From: Guyanagaster necrorhizus
Lineage: Eukaryota; Basidiomycota; Agaricomycetes; Agaricales; Physalacriaceae
Direction of reading: 5' to 3'
NCBI RefSeq assembly: GCF_019112545.1
Contig: NW_025064920.1
Span: 186,001 to 250,000 of the forward strand
DNA length: 64,000 nt
Made by a program: the position numbers and the translations under genes. The notes beneath the pieces are model-generated. The model was not told where the DNA came from. It did not search any database and worked only from the letters and a program-made list of their open reading frames with translations. Below are positions 53,110 through 64,000 of the stretch, piece by piece; positions within the stretch are counted from its first letter, which is position 1; every line of letters starts with the position of its first letter.

Positions 53110-56100
53110 AGACACTAGGTCTGAGCAGAGTTTCGTTTGACCAGCTGACAATTGGGGTTCGAGTACCAGTATGAGAAGACCACAAAGACCAACTCTTAGC
53201 AAAATCTTGAGAAGAACGGTCTTATCCGTGTTAGGTATCCCGATGGCAAGCCACAGTCAAGGAGGTAAATCGAGCACAGGAAAATTTTATCATACTTGCA
53301 TCAAGCAATGATTGACGTCAAACTATGAGAGAGCGCTCAACCTGAGCACTTGATATGGGGAGAAGAAAGATGTATCCGCTGTGGTTTGCCAGCCGTCCGA
53401 AAAGAAAACAAAGGCTCATGTCTTCAGGGCTCGTGATTTGTAATTTGTACAACGACCGCGAATCGAAAGTCAACCTGCCAGATTCCAATATGAACTCATC
53501 TCACAACATGAAGGACTCAGAGGTGCCAGTGTCTGAGATCAGGGACTGGACGTACATTCTAGTGAGCCACGATCGCATATACGGAGGAGTCGTTATTGAT
53601 TGCCACATCGCAGCTCAGCGTCTTTGGGTTCGAAAACACTGTAGCTTTTAGGGAAAGGGCCATGGAGACTCCACTAAATGAGCGGGATAAGATCCTGTTT
53701 GCTTGTGAAGAGATTTTGGTGAGTACTCATTCACTGTTACAGAAACTAGGAAACTCATTGATAGCAGGATAACCATTTGAAGGTCGTTGAAAAGTTATGG
53801 CCTGGAGGAACAAGATTGATACCGTAACGAGCGACATGCCACCTATCCATCCATTCGATGTGCACAGGCATACACTCTCGATCTCGAATGATAATTCATA
53901 TGTTCCGGGCGAGGCTCCAGATGATGCGCCGATCCTCAACCCTAACGTCTGGGTGAGATGGTACCTGCTCCGTGGCAAGCAGCGCAACGATGATAGGAAA
54001 GAGTCGGTGGAACGAACGCCACTCTGGCGCACCATAAACCACGACCGATATGACGAGCCCAATGACTGGGCGGACTTCATGCGCGGCAAGAGGGACAAGA
54101 AGACCCAGCACCATCGCGCCAGCCGCGATGAACCAACAAACGTCATATATGACAATACGACATCAGTCAGCCCATCGGGGTTGACGACGACGATGCCAGA
54201 CCTTTCCCACTCTCCACCTCTGCCCCACCACCGGCACCAGGCAGATCCAATCTCTCCGACATTGGAGGATCCCTCTCCATCGTGACCACTGGATACCGGA
54301 GCTGGCTCAGTCCCCCGTGCTGAAACAGGGGTTCAGATATTGATGCATCTGTCTATCTGCAGAGAAAGAATTGGGAAAAGCAGCATCCAAAAGTGAAGCA
54401 AAGGCAGTAGCTATGCTTTCTATTCAGTTTTTCACAACAATGAGAATGGTGTCTCACCGACCTTGATAATTCTAGGATCATGAGCAAGATTCATTACATC
54501 GGTACGTATCGGGTGATGCTCCAAAAGCAGGTCTTTCCATCGGTAGCGGGCGCACTAGGGTAAGAATTACTGAGGTCGTTCTCGCCATGGTAAGGATTAA
54601 CAATGACGAGTTCTGCTGTGGTGGAAGGAAGGTCCGTATGGCGTCACATAGTCACGGCCTTCCTTGCTCCCGACGTTCACGAATAATCCCATCCCGCTCA
54701 ATACTAATACGTTTGAGGCCTATTGTGTCTCCCTTACAGACCACGACGACATTGAAGAGCCTGTATGGTGTCCCGCTTCATACTGGCTTCGTTGACCAGC
54801 GAAATCGTTCTGGTTCCCGTAGATCTGTCTCGTTCTCCTGGACCCTTCCATCTTGGCGTTGGCAAGAATACAAAGCGTGAATTTGTTAGCTGGACGATGA
54901 TAATGTTACCGTTAATCCCCCCAAAAAACCCGGTGCGTCGTGATGTAACTTCCATTTCAATCCTCTCTCAAGCTTTCTTCAGGTCTCGAGACAACTCTTT
55001 TGGGAGACAGTGGATGTTTTCTCACTGGAAAGCTCAGTATAGATTCGACGACAACGGACAATCACAATGACAATTGCCGAGGGTATCGTAATACCACCAT
55101 GAAGGAACCAAGATCGGTATATATGGATTAGCCTAAGATTCAACTACACTTCCTTAGGATTTCGTATCTCGTCGATCTCGATATGTGCGCTCGTAACCCC
55201 CGTGCGACGTGCTGGACCCAAAGAGCGAAGGTCGAGCAATGAAGAATAGATCAACTGTGACGCGACTTCCCGGTGCGTCATTCGTCCAGTCATTCTTTAC
55301 AGCCTGTCATGACATGTTTCTCTAGGTCTCCCAACGTTTGACAACAGAATCCAAGACGCGCGACCAGGCCTCAGTTACAGCGTCCAAGTGCCTCCATCAT
55401 CTTCATCAACCGTACACGCGTACTCTAATGCACCCTGGGGCTCTGACGAGGTCACCGTTGATGATGCGTGAGTTGAAATAGCATCTTTGCAAATAGAATT
55501 AAAATTCATACAGGAATTCGTAGATCGTTCCGCTCCGTATATGCGCTTTCAAGTACAACGCAGATGCATTATGTATGTGCCCTGGGTTTGCCCTCGGACG
55601 AGCGAGCGTCCAAGTATTCCTCAAAGAAAACAAGCCGGACAGGTGAACCTTCGGGACTCTTGAGCCCAAACTCCCATCTGAATGCGATTTTGCAGAGCAC
55701 ACCTGATAATCGCGTTGGATGAGAGACATTTGCAGAGGCGTTCAAAGACGCATACGTGTGCTTCACCTACTTTGGACGTGCCGGATCTCCTGATACCATC
55801 AATTCTGGCTCTGCTTTTGCAGCGTTCATCCGTGCCATGGCATGACAACGCTCCTCTGGACATCCCATCACCGACATCCTCCTTCCTCTTCTCATTGTCC
55901 CAAAGACCTGGCTGCACGTCGAGGCTTTAATGTCGACTAACTGCCGCTAGAGAAATATCACCGCTCAGGGGTCTTTATCTCAATCAAGGACAAGCTGAAT
56001 GCCGAGAGGGAGAATCATACTATCAACGCAGAAACACTTAGAGTTTGGGTCAACAAGGACGGGGATGTTGATGTGCCTTATGTTGCCATCTTGATGCAAC

Positions 56101-57400
56101 TTGGTATCATCGGGAAGCGTCCGACGACACCAACGCCAGAGCTATCGACGACACCGATGGATCGAGAACCACCGACTGAAAACAACGGACACGTCCTCGA
56201 GAGTTGATATACCCACTTCCCGTACTAAGAGTCGGCCCGAGAGGAAGGCCAAAAAAGCTAGCGAGGCACACCCCCGGTATACGATCATAATATCTGGTTG
56301 TTCACCCTCGGTCTACAAAGTAATCAAGGAGGACGAAAAGTTCAAATACACTGGGATGCTAGCTTCCAGGGGGATAATCTACGAGCATCCATATCGTCAA
56401 CCCGCATCTCTTCGTCTTCTCAGAAATATGAAGCCGTTTTGGAGCCTTGGTCCAGAGTAATTTGATTGGGTTTCTGGTCTCCCCAGTGTTGGCGTCGCCC
56501 CAGAACCTAGGGAGATGCCAAGGATCACGTATGACAATAAGGCGGTGATTATTGAAGGGCCTTATGCTGGTGATATGGATACTGAGCTAGATCTTAATTA
56601 GCTATGCTTTGTATTATTCATCTCTGTTTTATGCTTTTGTGTTAACCAGCTGCGATGTGGGCAATCACCCTCTCTAGCTTTCTTGAACAGTGTGTATTAT
56701 TTGTAAGTTGGACACGGAGATGCTGACGGAGGGCATCGACGACGCGATCAGGGAAGGATTTGACAAGCTTTCAAAGGAAAGCCTGGATTTGGCTCGTCTT
56801 CAGCTTCCATCAAATGCCGTCGTCGTGCTAGCCTTCCTTCCGGAATCACAATTCGAACATTTATCGTGCCATCAAGGAGGACGGAGCAGAACTGAGGGAA
56901 TCACATTCTGTGGGGAAATCTTACTCTGGCTGAGGTACCGCTTCCAGGAGGGAGGGAGGGAGGAAACCTACGACTGTGGGTCGGCTGGAAATGTGGGTGA
57001 TTGTATGATGATCACAAGCTAGTGCTGACTTCGTCAGTAAACCCATCCGTAGATTACAAGCCTTTACTTTATCAATTGTACAACTTTTTGCTACCGCTGA
57101 GATTATTAAGACCCAAGGTCGGATCCGCATCGTTCAAGTGGATCTCGGACTCCTGAGCTATGAAGACGACAGCGCTCGAGCTGGCTGACTACTACTCCTC
57201 CGTTTCCCCGAGATAAAGAAACCATGCGTTCAACAAACAAAGCAGACATACGATATACAGTTCAAGAGGGCTCCGAATAGACAGTGCAGAATGATACCAC
57301 TGGCAGTGATGAATCATTCAACATGAGGATTATAACCATCAGTAAACTACAATACAGGAAAAGCGTACTTTATCAAAAAAACATCAGCTCATAAAAACTC
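53110..57400. other. Region with short unplaced coding-like stretches
   Basis: Possible exons, none identified. 53662-53718 METPLNERDKILFACEEIL is followed by GTGAGT and, after TTGATAG at 53764, QDNHLKVVEKLWPGG. 53797-54285 is an open plus frame rich in Asp, Pro and His, with a hydrophobic minus frame opposite (53896-54114), so strand is uncertain. 55,950-56,200 reads INAETLRVWVNKDGDVDVPYVAILMQLGIIGK. 56690-57022 starts with LTEGIDDAIREGFDKL. These look like remnants or genes whose introns I cannot resolve. Confidence 0.3.
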
Positions 57401-57425
57401 GTCTTGAAGATCAGCACAGGGTCAT

Positions 57426-59351
57426 TTAGACGCTCGCGATATCACTCTTCTCATCAACAACTCCGCGAGGTTCCACATCGTTCAAACCCTGCGCAGGGAA
57501 CTTCTTCAAGAGAACTTTGAACACCTGCGCCATGATGCAGAGCGTGAGGACAAAGGCGCTGAGGATACGAAGATGAGTCCAAATAACGAGAAAGGAACCA
57601 ATGTCAGGCTACTCACGTTGTCGTAGCGAATCCTTGGACATATCGAGGGCCAGTTGAAGAAGGCCAGAGGAAGGAACCATAGATAGACGCACTAGACGGA
57701 ACGGTGAGTATCACCGGTGAAAAAAAAAAAGTCGCCCAGAGCACGTACGAATTTCCGAGACCGTTCACCAACGCGATCGCAACCGCACGTTTTTCCGCAG
57801 GGTGGTCAATAACACTAGAGACCCACTAAAAGAAAAAAAGTACAATCAGCCTATGGTGGGAGAGAATCTTGCAAGAAGAGACTCACCAGCAACGTCAAAG
57901 GACAAGCCGCATACACACTCCCCACAGCGAAGCACAGGAACGCATACTTGACCTTCTTAGCATTAACAGCCACCACAACAATAAAACTGATCCCCGCAAT
58001 CAGTGCCGTGAGGCTGACATAATTCCCTCGCTCCTTCTTGATGTCGCTGAGGAAGCAGAAACCCAAGATGCAGAAGAACGCAACCACGTAGATGGGGATA
58101 GTCATGTACTGCTTCGAGTAGCCGCTATAACCAAGCTGGCCAACGAGGGTGGGGACGAAGTACTGGATGGTCTGCGAGCCGGTAGCGAGCATGTACATGA
58201 TGGAGAGGTACCAGGTGCGCCAGTCTGTCAATGCCATTTTGAGGCACTCCTTATGCGTGGGTTCATTGCCTACGGCTACGCCGCCGATGCCGTCCTGCTT
58301 GAGGCGCTGAACGGCAATGAACTAAGGGATGGTTGGGTTAGACGGGGGAGGATGGGTTGGGAGGTATGATGAGCCTCACTTTTTCCTCGGCGGTTAGCCA
58401 TTTTGTAGTCATCGGCCAATCGGGGAGGATCATCCAGGTGAAGAGCGCTGGAGATGGACATGTTGAGCCGCCGAATACACAGCCAGATTTTGCTAGCTAA
58501 CATACCCAAGAAGCACGAGCCAAGGCCCTCGATCAAGAATAGCCATTGCCATCCTTCAACACCACGAGCGATGGCGAGGTTGTCGGTAATGACACCTGCG
58601 AGTAGTCCAGAAAAGGCACCCTAGAAGTATGTAAGCAAAAAAATTACAAACGACCGATGTCGAAGATACACACCGAAACGGCCGTAGCAGTGTAGTAGAT
58701 GGAATAGCGCTTGGCGAGCTCATGGCGCTTGTACCATGACGAAAGGTAGAATGCAACTCCGGGAGCGAAACCGGCTTCAATGACACCCAAGCAGAAACGA
58801 ACGCCAGCTAATTGTTGCCAGTTCTTGATCGCAGCCATACACGATGCGACACCACCCCACAAAAAGCACAGCACAGATAAGCTAAAGAAGACGCGAGTCG
58901 TATCCTTGTAACGCGTGCAAAAGGTACGGAAGACTCACTAGACCGATGGACGGACACGGGTGAGAATCATGTTTGCAGGAATTTCAAAGATGACATAGGA
59001 AACCTAGGAGGAAAGCATTGAACATGCCTCCGATCTTGGTAATGGCAAAGTGACGACGTACAAAGAAGAGAAGCAGGACGACGGAGTACTGGTTAGACGT
59101 GAGTCCCAAAGAGGTTTCCAGACCTCCGACTTTCGCGTTGGCGATGTTCGCGCGGTCGAGATACGAAAGCGTGTACAGGATCCACACAGTCGGCACCTAT
59201 ATAACAAGTTAGTCCAACGCCTCAAAAAGGCACGCCAACATACAATTCTCATATCAATCTTGCGTATAAGCCTCTTCTCCGCGTCGCTCCCTGGTATATA
59301 GTTGAACTGCGACGTCTCCTCGTGCCATTCTTGATCCGTTTTTGGCGCCAT
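57426..59351 (-). CDS. MFS transporter, allantoate-permease (Dal5/ACS) type
   Basis: Ten exons: 59351-59244, 59196-59062, 59003-58939, 58881-58674, 58620-58506, 58447-58380, 58321-57887, 57825-57749, 57691-57617 and 57558-57426. The nine GT-AG introns are 47-61 nt; the sum is 1,419 nt, giving 472 residues. Diagnostic blocks are VWILYTLSYLDRANIANAKVGG, SYVIFEIPANMILTR, the loop FYLSSWYKRHELAKR, TATAVSGAFSGLLAG, EGWQWLFLIEG and WVSSVIDHPAEKRAVAIALVNGLGNS. These mark the anion:cation symporter family of plasma-membrane permeases for organic anions such as allantoate or nicotinate; the actual substrate is not readable. About twelve hydrophobic segments are present and the tail is charged. TATAAA on the minus strand at 59409-59414 is 58 bp before the ATG. 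The gene appears intact. Confidence 0.93.
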
Positions 59352-59408
59352 GAAGAATGTGGGGTATTCGTGGGGTCGGTGTGGGGAAAATGAAAAATGA
59401 GCGGTGAC

Positions 59409-59414
59409 TTTATA
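59409..59414 (-). promoter_or_regulatory. TATA box of the MFS transporter gene
   Basis: TATAAA on the minus strand, 58 bp upstream of the start codon at 59351. Confidence 0.6.
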
Positions 59415-59419
59415 GCGTG

Positions 59420-61195
59420 TGCCGATCATCTTTTCTTTTTCCTGGCGCCCCTGAAGGAATTATATCTATCCGGGGTGGGCGATCTAATACAGTGCAGGTG
59501 ATCACCGCGCAGACGTTTTATCCCGGAAGGGTACCTGAGAATTCGGCAGAGCTGCGAGAATGAGTAGTATTCAGAGACATTAGGTGGTGGTGCCTGCTAT
59601 TGTTGGATACGCGTGAAGAGAGATGAAGCATGGATAAAAGACAAGAGACGAGTGCTGCTGAGTCTTGAAAGAGCCAAAATGAATCTCGTTCGCGCTATGG
59701 TTGGGTGTAATAAGATGCCCCGGAACTCACGGTCAGCGACGGTGAAAGGAGAATATCGAGATCGAGATCCGGAAGGCTAGAGCGAATATTCTTCTATCCA
59801 TACTTCCGGCGCGGGCCAATTGGCGAAAAATCAACGCTTCGTACGGCCAAGTGACTTGTCAACTGATGATATGGCCCTACATAGAGGGAAAGAGACACGT
59901 AAACAACCGCCGACATTTTTAAGAAGGATGATCTTACGGTCATCAAAGAGCAACTCCCACAGAAAATCACAGCACTCCTGCTAGGCCATCTAACTAGAAC
60001 CGGTTTTACAGCCATTTGCTCAACAGAAAATTATAGCATGATAGTTTGACGACCGGGACCGAGACCGAAAGAGTTCATCCGAAGTTTGATAGAACAGAAA
60101 TTTCCAAGCTGTGTTGCATACAAAAGCGTATATAGAATGCGAATATCTTGGCACAGGCTTGGAATCTGCAGATGAATTGATCAGGTGGGCAGTGATGAGG
60201 AAATGAACGTACCCTTGACCAATTTACTCGCCAGCTCGACTTTCCTCGCTACGCTTTTGCAACGTCCGGGCCCCGGCTCTTCCAACAGAAGTTTCTCTTG
60301 TCTATTGTTCTCCTCACTTAGAGGCAGAGACAGCGAAGCGAGTATCCTATACGCGACCCCACATCGCAAAACCTGTACAACTCGAAAAGGTCGGCCAGCT
60401 GGAGATTATCCGTACATTGTGCGCATCACAAACTGGGAAGAAAAGACCGCAAAATTTTGGCGTGGTCTGGGATGATGAGACAGAGCAGGTTGGAGGACGA
60501 CCATGAGGGCCTTGGCGACGACCCGGACATCCGTGGGGTCCATCGTTCGCAACGGCGAAGAGATAAGAGTAACAAGTGCTGGTGCACATGCTAGGTAACT
60601 GTTACCGAAGGCGGCTTCAGCCAAACAGCTGTAAATCCCTCTCCTTCCCCGACGTCCCGAAACGCCAACTGGCGAATGCGTAGTACAGCTGTTTCTCGAG
60701 GACGTGCTGTATATGGTCGTTTCGTATGCACGATAGGAAATTATTTGTAGTGGGGCCAAGCTAGACCCCCGACGCTCAGGTAACGAAGTGACCTTGACCT
60801 ACAGCCCGATGCTCAACCGAGTGAATAATCCTCTGCTACGTCTGCCTCTGAGTCAGGTATTCGAAATTCCACGGTCCACGGAAGTGCGCATGCATTGGCA
60901 TACTGCTCTCTTTCCTTGAACTATCTCTGAAACTTGGATGTATGCAATTTACCTTCGCAAGTCTTCTGCTAGACGGTTCCAACCCCCAGCTTGCTTCGCT
61001 ATTCAGTATTCGCCCATACATGGGATGGTTGCAAAAATGCGCTTCTGGGTGAGATGAGATCGTAGCCGCTGCAATAGGCGGTCTCCCTATTTGCTTGCAA
61101 CGACCTTGTCCGGTACGCTCCGATCTGGTGCAGCACTCGAGCTGTGCTTTGCAATTGTTTCTGTGTGCATATCTGAAACGTAGAAGGGACGGTAA
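59420..61195. other. Interval without a recognisable gene
   Basis: Open frames below 120 codons on both strands (60185-60475 plus, 60406-60759 minus) overlap each other and have no motif. Nothing supported. Confidence 0.35.
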
Positions 61196-61200
61196 TCATC

Positions 61201-62160
61201 TTATGGTGAGGACCTAGGCGTTCTGCTGTCTCTGTGAAAGCAAATGACTTGTAGGGTGCCTCCTCTGGCGAAAGAACTGTATGCCGGGAAGAGCTCCCAT
61301 ATGTGTGTTCTGTATCCGGAATGATGCCTTAATATGGGGGGACGTCGGCGAAAAAACGTATTTCGACAGCCTTGCGAGAGACTCTCGCAGCCTTGGAACC
61401 ATGAACCATGGACGTAGCCCTTGTCATTGTACAGATTTCGCATGTCTGAGGGGTCGCCAATGTAGTTTGCTCCATTCTGTTGGCGATGGCACGCAGGCGT
61501 ACGAAAACCATCCCCCCCATGATCATATGGGGGCGGCATGTTGGAATCGGTGATTGAAGTACGTAGGTCTTGAAAAGCCTCCATGGCTGGTTCGAATGGC
61601 TGAGAAGCGAGAACAGTAGACGACTCCATCGGACCACGACGTCCTTGTGGCAGATCAGGCAGAAGCGTTCCAGCTACCAGCGGCATCTCAGAGCCGTTGA
61701 AGCCACCTGCCCTTCTCTGGGCAAGCTTGAGTCGCAGTACCATGGTGCGTAACGAAACCTGGAAAGCTGAGTAGGCTGTGCTGAGATCGAACCAGCCACA
61801 GAAGTAAAATTGAGGTGGAATGACTTGGAAACGTTGACGACCCTACGCATGCCAGCGAGAAATATCATGCATAAAATGCCAGTAATGGGCGCCAGTGATC
61901 GGGGGCGAGTTACCGATGTTCTGAAGTGTTTGAGGACGTTCCGGGCATTGAGCGGTGTTCATGAGGATTAACGATCATTGAGGGAGGAAATGGATGTCGA
62001 TGTCTTTGGATGAGAGCATTGACCAGCGCCATGTTGGCCGCCGTTGGGGTGGGAGGTGGGAGGTAGCTTATCTGACGGTGGTTGAAGACAAGACCGCCAT
62101 CAAAACAAGGGTGATGCTCACCTAAGGCAGCCCTCTTCGCCTCGTCTAATCCCAAAAGCT
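61201..62160 (-). other. Possible unidentified minus-strand gene
   Basis: Two open minus frames: 61910-62155 (LDEAKRAALGEHHPCFDGG; ALVNALIQRHRHPFPPSM) and 61201-61743 (LKLAQRRAGGFNGSEMPLV; SMVHGS). A GTAACT donor at about 61912 and several AG sites could connect them, but an in-frame path is not unique. No family recognised. A GTCGACTAGTCGAC palindrome lies at about 62167-62180. Confidence 0.3.
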
Positions 62161-62199
62161 TCTTGTCCGTCGACTAGTCGACGCGATGGCCTAAGCCGT

Positions 62200-63230
62200 G
62201 TAGAAGAGGTGCTAAACGCACACCTGAGTAAGTGATGTTTGTGATGGTTGGTGGTAAGTGTCTGTCGGGAATTTCGAGTCCGTCGAGAAACGAGAGCGTC
62301 TTCAATTTCGTGCAGTGAGAAGGTCGCGGATGAGGCGATCAATAAAGAGCCAGTGACGACTAACAAAGGGAAAGCATTGCCTCCTCTTTGACTTGCCACC
62401 TGGATAGGAATTGGCGTCTTGAAACGAGGTATGTGGCACGTTTTCTGTTGTCTTGGGACAAAATACACAAAGTATTGACTATTATCATTTTCTCTATTAC
62501 AGTGGTACAGCTCTACTTGAATACACCTCAATCCTACAAGCTACGCAGACATAACAGCCAGACTGAGTGCCGTCTACCCCGTCGACGTCGTGGTAAAAAG
62601 CTAAATGTCGAAGCACAAAGGTCACGTGATTAGAATATCTCCTGGCTCGAGCCGGCGCCTTCCCAATTCCTACTCAAGTCCATGTCATTTCAGACAATCA
62701 CAGGAACAGGCACTGGAGAAATCGGAGCTACGCCACATTTTGAATTGGGGTCAATACTTTATCTCGACTTTGCTTTCGAGCAGTCCGCCGACGCGCACCT
62801 GCATTTCCGTAAACCTCAGTGCGTCTGATATCAAGACATATCAGGTTTAATTCATTGTTGCGAGTCAGGGAAGGATCGACAAGGCTACATGATGCTACCG
62901 TTGAATCGCTTCAACCTACGGCTTCCCTGAGAAAGGCCATGTTGTTTTCACCATGTGGCCGCTGCTGGAATTCTATCCTATCGATGAAATCGGCGCCACG
63001 GGCTTCAGAAATTTGATTTCTTAACCATTATTTGGAAAGAGTGTGCCGTTATATTGTGGGATTACGTCGAACAGGTGGAACATGCGCGCTGATTGTCATG
63101 ATGTCTCAACCTGCAGTCTTCCTGGGCTCTATCGATTTGTCCTGCTAGCATCTGGACTCCCGGCTCCTCGTCGAGGTCCTAATCGCGGCCGTAAGCCAAT
63201 AAATGCCATTCTTGTCACTGGGCAAAGGTC
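62200..63230. other. Interval without a recognisable gene
   Basis: Short frames only, no motif recognised. Confidence 0.35.
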
Positions 63231-63232
63231 TT

Positions 63233-63338
63233 CGTTATCGTGTGAGGCTGTTCGAAAGGACGACGCAAATTAACCCCAAATTCTGCGGGTCCGGGGTTAA
63301 TTTACGTCTTCCTTTCGAACAGCTTCACATGATAACCG
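63233..63338. repeat. Foldback: 45-nt imperfect inverted repeat
   Basis: Arms 63233-63277 and 63293-63338 pair at about 40 of 45 positions around a 15-nt loop. The innermost 21 nt include AAATTAACCCC/GGGGTTAATTT and the middle GCTGTTCGAAAGGA/TCCTTTCGAACAGC. Three of the mismatches are C/T or G/A type. It is either a small foldback element or MITE remnant, or a strong transcript hairpin. Confidence 0.85.
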
Positions 63339-63344
63339 GGCACA

Positions 63345-64000
63345 GGCCTTGTTCCAGGTCTATGGTTTACGGAGATAAAGGTTATCTTTATTCGCCTGTG
63401 CACGGACCTGGAAAAATTCGCCGATTCCGACATAATTGACAGATAACCACGCATAAGATGAGGTCAAATTGGGGGGGAAATATGAACCTTAAAATTCGTC
63501 TCTCACCCCATCATCCTCCTTAGCCACACCCCCTTCCTTCCTTTATACTTCCTCGTCCTCAGTCCAATGAAGGTCAGTCCGGGATCGATTTGGAGCGCTT
63601 GCATAGTTATTTACCCCCGCCGTATTACTATAGAGCAAACAATCATCCAACCCTCGGCCCTTTGGGTGCGACACTTGCGAAAAAAGCTTTGGACGTGACG
63701 CTGAACTCCAGCGCCACAAAAAGCTCCATTTCGTTGGAGAGGCTCGGAAGGAAGTGTAAGGAGTTTTCTGTCTCTGAAATTTCTGCGGTAGGAGTAACCT
63801 TCGATTCGTACCAGCATAATTCAGTGTCCTTCCTATCCTACTTGCACGGTCGAAGACGTCCAAAAGGCGAACATAGTGTCGCACATAAAGAGAAAGCAGT
63901 ACGTCGAATCTCTGTGTACTGACAACCCCACTCACCGATATATATCTTCAGTCCAGAACTTCTTGATCTTATATGCACCCTCTGCAAGAAATCCCTGTAT
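63345..64000. other. Right end, unplaced open frames
   Basis: Overlapping open frames on both strands (63590-63922 plus and 63543-63935 minus). I cannot say which, if either, is coding. Possible first exon of a gene beyond the window. Confidence 0.3.

Noticed and set aside
53797..54285. 163-codon plus frame as a gene.
   Set aside because: The opposite strand has a more membrane-like frame, neither has a motif, and no supported intron structure was found.
1..64000. CRISPR arrays, bacterial operons, rRNA genes, telomere repeats.
   Set aside because: None seen; intron-bearing genes and chromoviruses show this is fungal nuclear DNA.

Overview
The window looks like nuclear DNA of a mushroom-forming basidiomycete (Agaricomycetes-type). 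Every gene I could model has several 45-70 nt GT-AG introns. A small Cys-rich protein family, a basidiomycete-style LigE-like glutathione transferase (GST) family and chromodomain Ty3/Gypsy retrotransposons are present. The species cannot be named from this sequence alone.

Layout. (1) 1-25,000 is a nested retrotransposon block. A young, nearly intact Ty3/Gypsy chromovirus (690-8771; two 431-bp LTRs, 5-bp duplication GATCT) sits inside the gag of an older, CpG-depleted relative (1-689 and 8772-13997). To the right lie a minus-strand decayed chromovirus of a second family (14869-19002) and two consecutive 5' halves of the first family (19003-21575 and 21576-about 24690). The old copies have lost almost all CpG, and CGA codons have become TGA, which fits CpG-directed mutation of methylated repeats. 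(2) 25,500-33,800 holds a GST pseudogene, a three-exon gene for a multi-pass membrane protein with a glycosylated ectodomain (26130-28350, minus), a carboxylesterase pseudogene (from 29978, plus), a tRNA-like sequence and a clean solo LTR (33576-33792, duplication AATAT). (3) 36,800-49,100 holds two paralogous six-exon genes for small Cys-rich proteins (36807-37354 and 48539-49060), each with a 12-nt microexon. Between them are a multi-exon gene of unknown function (about 40181-41800, minus) and an intact GST (45625-46411, minus). (4) 50,300-53,100 holds a frameshifted GST copy and further duplicated sequence. (5) 57426-59351 (minus) is a complete ten-exon MFS transporter gene of the Dal5-like anion:cation symporter type. 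The rest is sparse, with uncertain open frames and one 45-nt-arm foldback at 63233-63338.

The most interesting system is the 690-8771 element family. Its LTR carries, about 34 bp after a TATA box, a 13-nt sequence exactly complementary to the site just inside the 5' LTR. That is the arrangement expected for Tf1-type self-primed reverse transcription. The family also has a small membrane-segment ORF upstream of gag, and a second reading frame that overlaps the gag-frame ORF and is conserved at the protein level in two diverged copies. The second highlight is the pair of Cys-rich genes with the conserved microexon, which a standard gene finder would probably miss.
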